Source: Axinella damicornis
Lineage: Eukaryota; Porifera; Demospongiae; Axinellida; Axinellidae
Assembly: GCA_963931865.1 (NCBI GenBank)
Contig: OZ007511.1
Span: 12,312,081 to 12,376,080, forward strand
Direction of reading: 5' to 3'
DNA length: 64,000 bases
The position numbers were made by a program, and so were the translations under genes. Positions 33,494 through 45,489 of this stretch are shown here, piece after piece (positions within the stretch are counted from its first letter, which is position 1; every line of letters begins with the position of its first letter). A model generated the notes under the pieces. The model was not told the DNA's origin. It saw only the letters and a program-made list of their open reading frames with translations, and made no database searches.

Positions 33494-33667
33494 ACGTTTT
33501 TTAGGTACTTGCTCGATCCAAAATCGAAATGCAAAACTGCAAATATCACGTGACTTCAGTAAATCTACCAATAGAACCCAAGATGTCACGTGACAAGTTC
33601 AGGTCATGTGATAATTTGCAAGTTTGCATTCCGATTTTGGATCTAGCAAGCAACCTGAAAAACATGG
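33494..33667. mobile_element. MITE-like inverted repeat, unit 2
   Basis: Counterpart of 4077-4252. Confidence 0.6.
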
Positions 33668-34615
33668 TACTAACATTAGCGAAACACTCAGGTGGAATCG
33701 TCTAGCACCATTTACGTGCATCTTTCAAGTGGTTCTCTGAATCATGATAGCTGAAAGATGAAACCATGCATGCATAATTAAAGTAGCGCTTTATAAGCCC
33801 GAGTGATCGCTGCCTGCATGGATCTCTCCCTAGAAGCTGCTGGCTGAAATGGATTTGCATCACAGCCATACTATTAATGGAGAGGGCTCAGAACCTACAG
33901 GCTGTTCTGTATAGCTAGCTACTATCACTCCTGTGCTAGGGTCCAGGATGAAGAGGTGTTCAGAGTGACATTGTATGGGTAGCTATATACATGCATTTAG
34001 ACAACTTTATTTCACCACAACATTTGGTCACAATGTCACAGGTGAATGCTGAGGTATATGCATTGTTCAAAGAAGCTCAGAAATGTGAGAATTGGAGTAT
34101 TATTCTGGGTCACCATTTACTTACTTTCTACTGACTGTGTGCAGAGGACTGCCATAACTCTTGCTGCTTCTGTTGAACAAGTTTGTTACAAAGCTTGGAC
34201 AAAGAAATTCACTTTCTTATCAGCCTCAAGGATCACACATCGTTAACTATAAAGTGAACTAGAGAAATGTCCTTTACAATATCCAATATCATGATAATTC
34301 AATTGTGTACAAAAATGTAGACATCTCACCCCCACTGCCCATGGCTACAGTCATTTTTAACAAAACGAGGTATTGAACCACATGCAGCAATAGCTTTGCG
34401 CCTTTAGCCTGCTTGGAAGGGGTCCGGAGAGGAGCACCTACATATCTGGGGGAGATGCACTCTGGTAGAAACAATGATCGTCAGAAACTACCGTAACAAT
34501 GTTCATACGATATCGATATCTAATGACATAATGTAGAGAATCTGATGGGTTACACAAGTGGAGCATCACTTACATTTACTAGTTTAGTAGTACAATAGCT
34601 GCACGATACGTCCTC
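33668..34615. other. 3' flank of gene D (A-type)
   Basis: It is collinear with 4253-5204 downstream of A. It shows that the 3' side of D derives from the A position. Confidence 0.7.
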
Positions 34616-36442
34616 CTAATTGATTGAGCCATAAGTGTACACTGGTGGTATTGGTCCTTGCACTGCAGAAGTAACGTTGGCGTTAGCTTGCTCAGACACT
34701 GACAGCAGAGGCCTGTTATACTGATCGGGACTAACTATTCGATGAGGGAGTGGATCCTCTTGAGCATCTTCTGTTTGCTTTCCTGTGTGCATGCACTTCA
34801 GCAAAGCACCAACTCTGCCTGCAATATACTGTGCTATCCACTTTCCTTTCAGATGTCTGTAGGTGATACTCAGCAGGAGGGCAAGCTGTGGTAGGCTGCA
34901 GGTAATCACATATATGAGTGCCAGTGTTTCATTTCTTGAGGGCAGGAGGTACTGGAATGTGATAAGTAATAGTGACAGAAACCCCAATAGACCTAGTAGT
35001 AAACCGTCCAACACATTCATGTAGTTTTTCTTGTAGGGTTGTACAATTAGTATGAACGTGGATAAACCCAGAAGCATCAGTGCACGCATCAACCAGCCTA
35101 TTACTGGATTTATATGGTAATTGGCCAGGAGGAGTACGAAACGAAACAGCAAATAGACTCCAGACATTGATCGGAAATCCCATCCTCCGGTGACACCATT
35201 TTTGTAACATCCTTGAAATGCTTCCACAAACGTGTTCAGTGCGTGCCACCGTCTCTTAGTAAAGCAGTTGAGACACCTGTTGAATACTTTGCATGGGTAG
35301 AAAATCAGCAGAAGTGGAGGGAGAAAAGTAAACAGTAAGATAAGAAAAGCTATGGTGGCAAACGGAAGATGTTCCTCACTTAAAAACCGCACAGTAGCAT
35401 CCACATGGAGGACACATGAAGTTCCTGATGCAGGCTCACCATCAGCATTATGTATACATGTTGTTTGGAACAAATACAATGACACAATCACAAGCTTGGA
35501 GTAAGACAGAAGAAGAAATGTGGCGAAGACGTCAATAAGGGATGCATTGGAATCCCACCTCCTTCTAACATTAACACAACATCTGTGAAATGGTTTCCAT
35601 AGCCAGACAAATGGTCTGAAGTTGTGTCCATGTAGTTCAACACAAGCATATGTAAGTGCAATGAGCAGTAGTGGATAGAAAGCAGAAACGTATTGGAGGG
35701 CAAGCACATGCATGTTCTTGAGGCCTTGGCTCACGCAAAATGGTGGTATGACATAACGGAAGAAGTCCAGGTTCCAGAATCCATAGCATGTGAGAATGAC
35801 TTTGAACACAGCAAGTGAGGTTTTATCTAGTTCTGACATTAAGGCTCCATGAAAATCTGGATCCTGATTTAGAACAATCACCACTAACTGACTGAACATG
35901 ACAAAGCAGTTCATTGGTGCAGATGTGATACAGATTCGCAGTGTGAGAACTGCAAAGTAAAATATTGTTGCAGGAACAAATTCTACTAAGATGTATAGCA
36001 TCCAGCCGTAGCTGATCTCTGAGCAGTTTGCACAGGCATAGCCAAAGGTAGCAACCGAAGTGCCAAACCCATCGATACAATCCCTGCACAGGAGCCCATC
36101 TCTATTCAGTGGGGCACAGAAGACATCGTTCAGATCAGATACATTTCGCGGTAGAGCTAGGTATCTGTGGTCTACTGTGTTGCTGTAGTAAACATAAGGA
36201 CAACCACTGAATGATATAGCGTTAGCGTCTGATTTTTCAGAACAGCTGTTGTTGCATGTCATGCAGCGACCCAACACTAGGTAGGACTGTTGTTGCACTT
36301 GATCACACATGATGACATCTCTAATATTCTTCCTGCACACGCAATGAGGGCATCCTCCTCCGGTACTGGCTGAGTTGTTGCTGGGCACAAACCATGTGGG
36401 ACAGTTGTCAATACTTGTGGACTCAGATGCTGCCGCTGCCGT
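34616..36442 (-). CDS. Multipass membrane protein family member D (A/B hybrid, 3' exon)
   Basis: The frame is open from the acceptor at 36443/36442 (internal Met at 36388) to 34616. The tail (KQTEDAQE, RIVSPDQ, QANANVTS), the downstream flank and most of the body match A and F. The first ~30 residues (GGCPHCVCRKNIRD) and the whole upstream flank match B. The switch lies between about 36200 and 36340, where FSGCPY is A-like. D carries none of the disabling insertions of A or F, so it is an intact recombinant. Topology is as described for C. The function is unknown. Confidence 0.78.
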   Translation of the reverse strand, partial: TAAAASESTSIDNCPTWFVPSNNSASTGGGCPHCVCRKNIRDVIMCDQVQQQSYLVLGRCMTCNNSCSEKSDANAISFSGCPYVYYSNTVDHRYLALPRNVSDLNDVFCAPLNRDGLLCRDCIDGFGTSVATFGYACANCSEISYGWMLYILVEFVPATIFYFAVLTLRICITSAPMNCFVMFSQLVVIVLNQDPDFHGALMSELDKTSLAVFKVILTCYGFWNLDFFRYVIPPFCVSQGLKNMHVLALQYVSAFYPLLLIALTYACVELHGHNFRPFVWLWKPFHRCCVNVRRRWDSNASLIDVFATFLLLSYSKLVIVSLYLFQTTCIHNADGEPASGTSCVLHVDATVRFLSEEHLPFATIAFLILLFTFLPPLLLIFYPCKVFNRCLNCFTKRRWHALNTFVEAFQGCYKNGVTGGWDFRSMSGVYLLFRFVLLLANYHINPVIGWLMRALMLLGLSTFILIVQPYKKNYMNVLDGLLLGLLGFLSLLLITFQYLLPSRNETLALIYVITCSLPQLALLLSITYRHLKGKWIAQYIAGRVGALLKCMHTGKQTEDAQEDPLPHRIVSPDQYNRPLLSVSEQANANVTSAVQGPIPPVYTYGSIN

Positions 36443-38048
36443 CTGTATTGAAAGTGTATAAGTGTAGTAGACTGACTAAGTATGGGACTCTGTATACAGT
36501 TACTATAGCACTAGGTTGACTTGTGTGCCAATATGTTAACGACACTAGTGTAATAATCATTCGGAGTGTGCATCTGCTAAACACTTGCATGGAAAACAAG
36601 GATTTATTTTCGGTCATGACCACTAGAATTGGCAAAAGTTTTCTTGCCAATGAAGAAAGTGTGCACAATTAAATGGGATTACATTCATTCATCTTGCAAA
36701 AATCACATTACATTTCGAGGCGAGAGTATAGTATTGCCTAATTTCATAGCTATATACAGCTAGAATCATCTGTTATCCCATCATAAGTGTATACTTTGCA
36801 GAGGAATTGAATGTGGCCATGTATCATCAATGTCACCATTTTTAAATCAGGCTATGAACCTGCCATGTGTGTGACATGAGACTGGAGGACAGACCTTTTT
36901 TTGGTGGAGCGTGGAAATTTTTTTTTGGCTGGAGTACGTGAATTGCTTGGAAGATAAAAAATTTAATATCTCAAACGAAACTACTGGACTGTTTTGCTGT
37001 CAGTCAGATTATCCGTAACTCCCTCTCAAGAGTGTTTTTAGATGTCTCTTGGCAATGTACATAGTAACAAGTTTCAATAATGCGGAACCTCCTACAGCTT
37101 ATATATATAAGGGTCTCGTCAATTCATCCATTCCACTTCTACAGCCAATCACACAATGACATGAACGACATGCAAATCTACACTGTTATCTGGTTAGAGT
37201 AATGGGACTAATTACAGTGCCTCACGGTGCCCTCACCTTACAGAGTATGGCAATATGTATGGTCAGCACCACCACCTGTAGCGCATACATTGCACTGACC
37301 TAGCAGGAAACAAATTAATCCATCTCAATTGCTGTGTTATCTCAGTTGCAGATAAACTGCAGATATAGAATAATAAGTGCATCCTAATTTGGGCTAGTGA
37401 AATGACGGGGTTGCAATTGCAGACTGTCAGATTAATTCAAGACAGCCACTCCTCTGCTGCTCATGCACGCACTGCACTGCTTCTGCATTCACTTTGGTGC
37501 ATGCCTCCTAGTAAACCTCTATAATGCATGCAATGCAGCTACTGATTTACGACATACTTGCTCTGCTGTCCTTTCTTGTAGTACCCTGATCTAACCAGCA
37601 CCTACGTTGAATGCCTATCAAAAAAAAATTAAAATCACTAGCAGCTATTAATAATCAGATATACACATTGTGCCATAATAGTTATACTGATGTAAACTAA
37701 AGTTGATTCCTAGCTCTAGAAATGTGATGTGCTAACTTACATCAACTCTCCTGTCTTGTTCTTATACCAGCAGTATAGTCTAGCCAACTGCGACACACAC
37801 ACAGCCAAAATCAAATTCCAGGAAGCAATTTGTCTGCAAACGAGTCAATGCAGCTAGCTACCAGTCTTTACTTTCTCCAACTCCCTCTGCAGCTGTAAAT
37901 AGCCACCTCACTACTGTTCACATTAATTTCACAAAGTTCCAGAAAGTATATACTAGGCATTATTTATAGCCATGGCAGGTGCAGAATTGTCAGTATTTAA
38001 TTAACGCATAAAGTTGGGTGGTTTACCTGCAGCTCTATTGCTGTCATC
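36443..38048. other. Upstream flank of gene D (B-type)
   Basis: It is collinear with 14801-16367. I see no further gene apart from the decayed plus-strand domain remnant near 37010-37290. Confidence 0.55.
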
Positions 38049-38351
38049 CTAAGTTCTACGCATGCATGTCATAAGATTTCTGTGTGCCTTTTTCAGTGAT
38101 TCATGCAATTGATTAAAAAAATTGGTGCAATCCCCTAGCAGCCCCACTCTGGTTGTTTGTGAGCAAGTTTCCTCTTTCACTTTCAGTAGCTCATTGTATG
38201 TGTCGGATTTATATTGTGGACAACTGCATAATTGTGAAACACTTGCTGGTGTTACAATTTTACTCCATGCAGTAGTGACACCAGTTTGTAGCATGCAGCC
38301 TTGAAGAAGTGCTTTGACAACTGTGTGCAAATACGAGCCACATTCTCTCAC
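38049..38351 (-). CDS. Conserved 100-codon frame, unit 2 copy
   Basis: It is identical in protein to 16368-16670 and lies upstream of D on the same strand. See that entry for the composition and the exon hypothesis. Confidence 0.3.
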   Translation of the reverse strand: MRECGSYLHTVVKALLQGCMLQTGVTTAWSKIVTPASVSQLCSCPQYKSDTYNELLKVKEETCSQTTRVGLLGDCTNFFNQLHESLKKAHRNLMTCMRRT

Positions 38352-39837
38352 TACAGCAGTACGTTACCTTGCATGCTGCCGGATTTTCTAATCCTGCATG
38401 CAGGAGTAGAAGATCAGCAGAAAACTGGTGATGTAGCTACTGCATGCAGCTGGTTATCCTCCCACCCATTCGGCTGCAGCATTAGCCTCACCCTCTCCCA
38501 CTCCACATGACCTTTGAACCGAGCGAAGAAAAGCAGGAGAGCCCGGTACCTCTCGAACATTATTGTACCACAATGTGGAGAAGATCATGGTTCTGCACAT
38601 CCACCCTCAGACTCTTTCCAGCCTTTTCCGTGCAATGTTTTTTAGGAACTTCCTGTTTCACAATATTGGATAGATAATGATGTCATATAAGTATGTACTA
38701 GCTCACTGTGTGTTTGCATATTGCCTGATAAGCACTGCCAAAGAGTAGTTGAAAAGTCATGTTTTGTATAATTCTCTCTGGTGAAAGTCTGATAATAAAG
38801 TGGCAAAATTCTTGGATGTGTAGACTATGGGCTTCAATTAATATTGAATTTTGGGAGGTCATAACTCGAACGCCATACATCATACTCACTTTTAATCTGG
38901 GATGGAGTCCACCTGCATCCATACATGGTGGCCACTCACCAAGGGATTGTTGTTGTCATACCAACAGAAACCTGGCATTTCCTAATAGATAGCTTCATGA
39001 TGATTAAACAGGCTGTTTTGCATTCACAAGCTTTTATTGCAACATTTGAACATGATGTCTGATGTCAGAGGCGAATGCTGCAGTATGCATGGTTCAAAGA
39101 AGCTCAGAAATGTGATTTCCAACACAGAATGGGAGCATATTCTGGGTCACCATTTGCATTACTGTATAATCAACTGACTGCGTGCAGAGGACTGCCATAC
39201 TCTTGCTGCTTCTATTAAAAAAGTTTGTTACAAAGCTACGACAAAGTAACTCATGGCTTCAAATTTATTTTTAACTCTGCTCAGCCTTGAGGATCACATA
39301 ATTATTTGTATCACATTACACTATGGAAGGAACTACAGAAATGTACAATGATTCTATTGTATACAAAGAAAGCAGGCATCTCACAAGTTAGTCTTTAAAA
39401 GGACATAATGTGTCTCGGCATGACTTTGTATCAGCACGCAGAGGACGTGGCAGCTGATCATGACACTTTCAGCTTCTTGATGTCACTGTTGTCATTTCTT
39501 TCAGGAATTGAAATTATGATACTGCATGTGTCTAGCATTGTTCCCAGGTGCTCAGAATAGGGAGAAGAGCACTACATTTGGTGGGTAATTACCTAGCTAT
39601 GCACTCTGCAATGACCATCAGGAACTACTATAATAATGTTTTTTTACCAGCTAGTCTGGTTGATCGATGCACCATGCAGGATACATAAGTAGGCGTGGCG
39701 ACTGAAATTTAAATGACTGAATTCAAACGGTATGACATAATGCATATAGAAAATCTGATGTATAGAGGTGAGATACACAAGTAAATAATTTGGAGCATCA
39801 CCTACACTAGTAATGTAATAGTGCATGATCCAACCTC
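38352..39837. other. 3' flank of gene E
   Basis: Counterpart of 16671-18147. No gene is supported. Confidence 0.5.
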
Positions 39838-41673
39838 CTAGTTGATTGAGCCGTACGTATATGCAGGTAGTATTGGTTCTTGCACTGAAATAACGTCGGT
39901 GTGAGCTTGCTCAGACACTGACAGCAGAGTCCTGTTGTACTGATCAGGACGAACTAATCGATGAGGCAGTGGATCCTCTTGAGCATCTTGCTTTCCTGTG
40001 TGTATGCACTTCAGTAAAGCACCAACTCTGCCTGCAACATACTGTGCTATCCACTTTCCTTTCAGATGTCTGTAGGTGATACTCAGCAGGAGGGCAAGCT
40101 GTGGTAGGGCACATGTAATCACAATTATGAGTGGCAGTGTTTCATTTGTGGCTGATGGCAGGAGATACTTGAATGTGATAAGCAAAAGCGTCATAAACCC
40201 CAATAGACCTAGCAGTAAACCGTCCAACACATTCATGTAGTATTTCTTGTAGGGTTGTACAATTAGTATGAACATGGATAAACCCAGAAGCATCAGTGCA
40301 CGCAGCAACCAGCCTATTTGATTCAACACATGGTAATTGGCAAGGAAGAGTATGAAACGTAACAGCAAATAGACTCCAGACACTGACCGGAAATCCCATC
40401 CTCCGGTGACTCCATCTCTGTAACATCCTTGAAATGCTTCAACAAATGTGCGCAGTACAAGCCACCGTCTCTTACTACAGTGGTTGAGACACCTGTTGAA
40501 TACTTTGCATGGGTAGAAAATCAGCAGAAGTGGAGGGAGAAAAGTAAACACTAAGATAAGTAAAGCTATGATGGCAAATGGAAGATGTTCCTCACTTAAA
40601 AACCGCACAGTAGCATCCACATGGAGGACATCTGAAGTGCCCAATGCAGGCTCAGCATCAGCATTAAATATTCTTGTTGCTTGTAACAAATACAATGACA
40701 CAATCATAAGCTTGGAGTAAGACAAAAGAAGAAATGTGGCAAAGACATCGATAAGGGATGCTTTGGAATCCCACCTCCTTCTAACGTTAACACAACATCT
40801 GTGAAATGGCTTCCACAGCCAGACAAGTGGTCTGAAGTTGTGTCCATGTAGTTCAACACAAGCATATGTAAGTGCAATGAGCAGTAGTGGATAGAAAGCA
40901 GAAACGTATTGGAGGGCAAGCACATGCATGTTCTTGAGGCCTTGGCTCACGCAAAATGGTGGTATGACAGTCCGGAAGAAGTCCAGGTTCCAGAATCCAT
41001 AGCATGTGAGAATGACTTTGAACACAGCAAGTGAGGTTTTATCTAGTTCTGACATTAAGGCTCCATGAAAACCTGGATCCTGATTTAGAACAATCACCAC
41101 TAACTGACCGAACATGACAAAGCAGTTCATTGGTGCAGATGTGATACGGATTCGAAGTGTGAGAACTGCAAAGTAAAATATTGTTGCAGGAACAAATTCT
41201 ACTAAGATGTAGAGCATCCAGCCGTAGCTGATCTCTGAGCAGTTTGCACAGGCATAGCCAAAGGTAGCAACTGAAGGACCAAACCCATCGATACAATCCC
41301 TGCACAGGAGCCCATCTCTATTCAGTGGGGCACAGAAGACATCGTTCAGATCAGATACATTTCGCGGTAGAGCTAGGTATCTGTGGTCTACTATGTTGCT
41401 GTAGTAAACATAAGGACAAGTACCAAATGATATAGCGTTAGCGTCTGATTTATCAGAACAGCTGCTGTTGTATGTCATGCAGTAACCAAACTCTAGGTAG
41501 GACTGCTGTTGCACTTGATCACACATGACGAGATCTGTGATACTCTTCCTGATCCTGCACACACAATGAGGGCATCCTCCTCCAGCACTGGGTGAGTTGT
41601 TGCTAGGCACAAACCATGTGGGACAGTTGTCAATACTTGTGATGTTGTTGGACTCAGACGCTGCAGCTGCAGT
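39838..41673 (-). CDS. Multipass membrane protein family member E (mosaic, 3' exon)
   Basis: The 613-codon frame is intact. The head (RIRKSITDLVM) and tail (KQDAQED, LVRPDQ, VQEPILPAY) match C, and so do both flanks. The segment between the last helices (SATNETLPLIIVITCALPQ) matches B and G rather than C (SRNETLPLIFVITCSLPQ). This indicates a conversion tract. Private changes include FRTVIPPF in the third helix and QPYKKYYMN. The acceptor-like TTTCAATGCAG precedes the exon. The function is unknown. Confidence 0.77.
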   Translation of the reverse strand, partial: TAAAASESNNITSIDNCPTWFVPSNNSPSAGGGCPHCVCRIRKSITDLVMCDQVQQQSYLEFGYCMTYNSSCSDKSDANAISFGTCPYVYYSNIVDHRYLALPRNVSDLNDVFCAPLNRDGLLCRDCIDGFGPSVATFGYACANCSEISYGWMLYILVEFVPATIFYFAVLTLRIRITSAPMNCFVMFGQLVVIVLNQDPGFHGALMSELDKTSLAVFKVILTCYGFWNLDFFRTVIPPFCVSQGLKNMHVLALQYVSAFYPLLLIALTYACVELHGHNFRPLVWLWKPFHRCCVNVRRRWDSKASLIDVFATFLLLSYSKLMIVSLYLLQATRIFNADAEPALGTSDVLHVDATVRFLSEEHLPFAIIALLILVFTFLPPLLLIFYPCKVFNRCLNHCSKRRWLVLRTFVEAFQGCYRDGVTGGWDFRSVSGVYLLLRFILFLANYHVLNQIGWLLRALMLLGLSMFILIVQPYKKYYMNVLDGLLLGLLGFMTLLLITFKYLLPSATNETLPLIIVITCALPQLALLLSITYRHLKGKWIAQYVAGRVGALLKCIHTGKQDAQEDPLPHRLVRPDQYNRTLLSVSEQAHTDVISVQEPILPAYTYGSIN

Positions 41674-41890
41674 CTGCATTGAAAGTATATAGCTATTATG
41701 TGTGGTGGACTGGACTAAGTATGGGACTTAGTATATTATACTGTAACACTATAGCACTACATTGACTAGGTATGGAACACTGCATGCCGGTATTAAACAC
41801 TTGCTTAGGAAACAAGGATTTATTTTGGGTTAGAATTGCCAAAAGTTTTCTTGCCAATAAAGTGCACACAATTATATGGGCTTACATTTA

Positions 41891-42437
41891 GAATCCTACA
41901 TCTGTAAAACCTACAATATAATAGTTCTATACTACACGGTACGCATTAATCTGATATACCACTTGGTTAACCAATCAGATTGGTATTACACTTTTTTCTC
42001 GAGGTACTGCTGTAATAGAAAGCTGATTGGCGAATACTTCGCTTAGTAACGCCGTTGCAGAACCTGGTTGCTAGGCAGCCTATACAGCTTACCTTCAGTT
42101 GTAGGGTTGAAAAAGGGAGCACGGCTGAAGTGGAGAAAGCGACTGCCTCCAAAGTAGAGCGGATACACCGTAGACGAGCTGCTCGCACGCGCTGTTGAGA
42201 TGTACATAGCTACGCTCTGGTTCCAAACCTGTACCGAACCAGGACTGACAACCACAGCCACGCCTATTGTGTGAAGCGACGCTCGTGCCATGCCGTGATC
42301 GACCGTGGCCCGAGTCGTTCGCTAGTGCTTGCTACCAACCGTGCCTGCTGCGTGTCGAGGACGCTCCAAGTTTCACCAACGCATCCAACAGCAACACTAA
42401 GAAAACCACTGTGATGTAGCTAGCTAAGATGGTGGAT
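41891..42437. mobile_element. Candidate MITE, unit 2 copy
   Basis: Counterpart of 20201-20734. The right terminal repeat has decayed (AGATGGTGGATT). Confidence 0.4.
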
Positions 42438-42613
42438 TAATCTGTGATAGGATGGTCCACTGTGGTATTTGGGATAAATTGCACGGTTATTGTAGCCCGA
42501 GGGCTGTCAGAAATTGCACGGTTATGAAGCGGCCGCGGCACGCGCTAACCAATCAGGTCAAGTTCCGCCCTAGCAACGAGCGTCCGCGTCATGGCTATGC
42601 CTCGTTTTCATTA

Positions 42614-43213
42614 CATATGAGGAAGTTGGAGGAAAATTGCTATTCACACCCATAGTGGGGAAATTAGCAGTTCGATGACAGGCACATACACTGTTTCCCT
42701 GTAAAGAGTGGACTAAAATGCCTAAGAATGGTATTCAAGGTTGATATTTGAATGCTGACAAGTTGGCCCTGGTACCACAGTCATGTATAGCTCCTGCTGA
42801 GTGTACCCATACTAGTTATGCAACACTCAGCCATTGTTCTGTTCCGTCAAAACAGCAGTATATATGAAGGCTTACAACCACTCCAATAGACTTAATGTAC
42901 TTGAAGCACTTCACTTCTTGTATATACCTATCCAAAGAAACTGGCTATGTATGTCTACTAGAGTACTGCATCACATTTGCCAGCCCCTCCCAAGGAAGCC
43001 TACAGCTTATAGATTCGAGTAGCACTGGTTTCACAAGGTTTCAAGCTTATTTAGGTCCGTCATTTTTGGGTAGTTTGCCATAATGAAGTTTTACTATACA
43101 TACAGTACTAGATGCAGCTACCTCACACTATTATTAGCACCTCTCTTTAGTGTGAAAAACAGTTACCCTTTGATCTGATATAGTTCCTTTTCTGGCACAA
43201 ACTTCCTCATATG
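42614..43213. mobile_element. 600-bp insertion with CATATGAGGAAGTT inverted ends
   Basis: CATATGAGGAAGTT at 42614-42627 is inverted as AACTTCCTCATATG at 43200-43213. Units 1 and 3 lack it. No target duplication is evident and no coding frame is recognised. It is an AT-rich, non-autonomous TIR element. Confidence 0.7.
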
Positions 43214-43891
43214 GCAACAGTTGAAAATGGCTGTACTGTGTGAACGCTCGAGCTGAAGAAACGCTGTGAGAACCGAACGATAGCGTGGCGAAAGTGTTGT
43301 CACAGAAACGGTGGCGCTAGTCATTGTGCCATATACTAGCGCTGCAGCCGTACTGTTCGTGGCTCAGACGGTTATGCGCACAGGTTCTGTGCTGCTATTT
43401 TGGGACTCTGGGTGTCAGTTGCAACAGCGCACTTCCGTCCTAAAGCTTCACTACACAACAACAGGTCAGTACTCTGAGCAAATAAGATAAGCGGCATGAG
43501 CGGTACTAGTACTAGTAGGCGTGTAGTTCGCTCGCGCTCGAGCGCTTTTGTGGCTGGGGCGTGGCTTTAATCGCTCAAGCCGCTTGCTTTCGACGATGCC
43601 ATGCCTGGAAGTATATGATTAGTATTTAATCACATGTATTCTCGTGCCATTTGGGAATAATTGCACTCACAACAGTCATAAATTGCACTCGCTATCGCTC
43701 AATTACTTTGCCTGTTGCTCGTGCAATTATTTCCCAAATTGCACTCGAAACCCATGTGATTACCTATACGAATTGCATTATACATTTTGAGGTGCAAATA
43801 TAATTATCCAGTAGTTGGTTTGTGACTTGCCTAATCTGACAACTCTATATAGCTAAAGAAAGGTATTATTCTTGAGCCTCATCACATAATA

Positions 43892-44500
43892 ATGTATATA
43901 CCGGTATACACTTCACAGAGGAATTTGAACGTGGCCATGTATCATCAGAGTCAAGATTGTAAATTTGTTACTGCTTCAGAACCTCAAAGTGCTAATACGT
44001 ACTGCCATAAATCAGGCTATGAATGTGCCATGAGTGTGGCATGTATATACTGGAGGTCGTGTGCTGGATGCCTGTCCGTGGAATTCTGTCACTGAATTTT
44101 TGTCATTTGGAGGATTATTCTCAAATGAAACTACTAACTAAATCTTCAGGATGTTACCGTTCGTCAGAAGTCACTATACAATTCTAAGGTTAACTTTTCC
44201 ATAACTCCATCTCAAGTGTCTTTAGATGTCTCTTGGCAATGTACGTATAATACAGAACCTCTTACAGCTTGTAGGGTCTTCGTCAATTCAATTAAATTCA
44301 GCAATTCAATTCATCAATCCACTTCCACAGTCAATAGTTATGCAGAACACACGATCAACATGAATGACATGCAAATCTACACTGTTATCCAGCCAACTAT
44401 CAGTTAGAGTATTGGGAGTAATTACAGTGCCTCACGGTACCCTCACCTTACAGAGGATGGCAATATGTATGGTCAGCACCACCACCTGTAGCATATACAT
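43892..44500 (+). pseudogene. Extracellular-domain-like exon remnant, unit 2
   Basis: Counterpart of 23055-23670, with the same frame breaks. Confidence 0.35.
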
Positions 44501-44580
44501 TGCACTGACCTAGCAGGAAAAGAGATTAACACTTATTCTTGTACTAAGAGAAGCAGCGTCTTGAATTAATCTGACAGGCT

Positions 44581-45489
44581 GCAACCCAGTCGTTTCACTA
44601 AATAACTAGTGCTAAAGGTTGTCAGCACATGCTTATATATCAATATGCCACCATTAAATTTTTAACACAGTAACTCTCTCAGTTTCATTACGTATGGTAT
44701 ACCATGCAGTTGTAATCAGGATACCACATAGTATAGTAATGATATATTTGCAGCTAAACTAGCTATGCTTAAACAACAATTTTGTTTATCATAGTATATC
44801 ATATTCAACTGATACTAGGTTAAGACAACAGTTTTGTTTATCCTATATCTGCAGTTTCGAGGTTCAGTAAATAAATTAAATTAAAGTACCGAAGGTCGCG
44901 CGTCACTATAGTCTAGTCCTGCCCCACGAACATCAATGCAACTGAGATAATTAACATAGCAACTGCGTCAAAATGATGGTTCTGATTTGAATCGTAAACC
45001 TAGTCTTTAATGTATGCAATGCATTAAAATTTTATTTTTGCTTCATGTCCTTTTGTGTAGTTTTCTCCAGTTCTGTTGATGTTTCAACATCCAATTAGTA
45101 CATGAGCTAAACACCCTGGTCTAACGAGCACCTTTACAAGACAGCACCTACATTGAAGCCTTGGAAGAAGTTTCTCGATTTAAAGGGCATGGAGATAAAG
45201 TCATGTCTATCAGTAGCCTCGTTTCCCAGGCCTTGCATGGGAACGAGGCTAGTCTGTCGGTTGCACGATTGACAGGATTGTGGAACTAAAGCATGCTTCA
45301 ACAAGACAGACAACACTACATGACTATTTCCACACTCACTAACAGTTGTTCATACATTACTGTGCTTTTATTCCAAGTTGATTCATTCAGAACCACATGT
45401 AATCACCCATTAATTGTTCCCTTTGCTGTTTTCCAACATTAATTTCAATACTGACAGTCATTATCATTACTCTTATCGTTTTATACATG
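44581..45489. repeat. 0.9-kb tandem duplication, unit 2 first copy
   Basis: Counterpart of 23733-24639. The second copy follows at 45490 with a 909-bp period. Confidence 0.85.
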
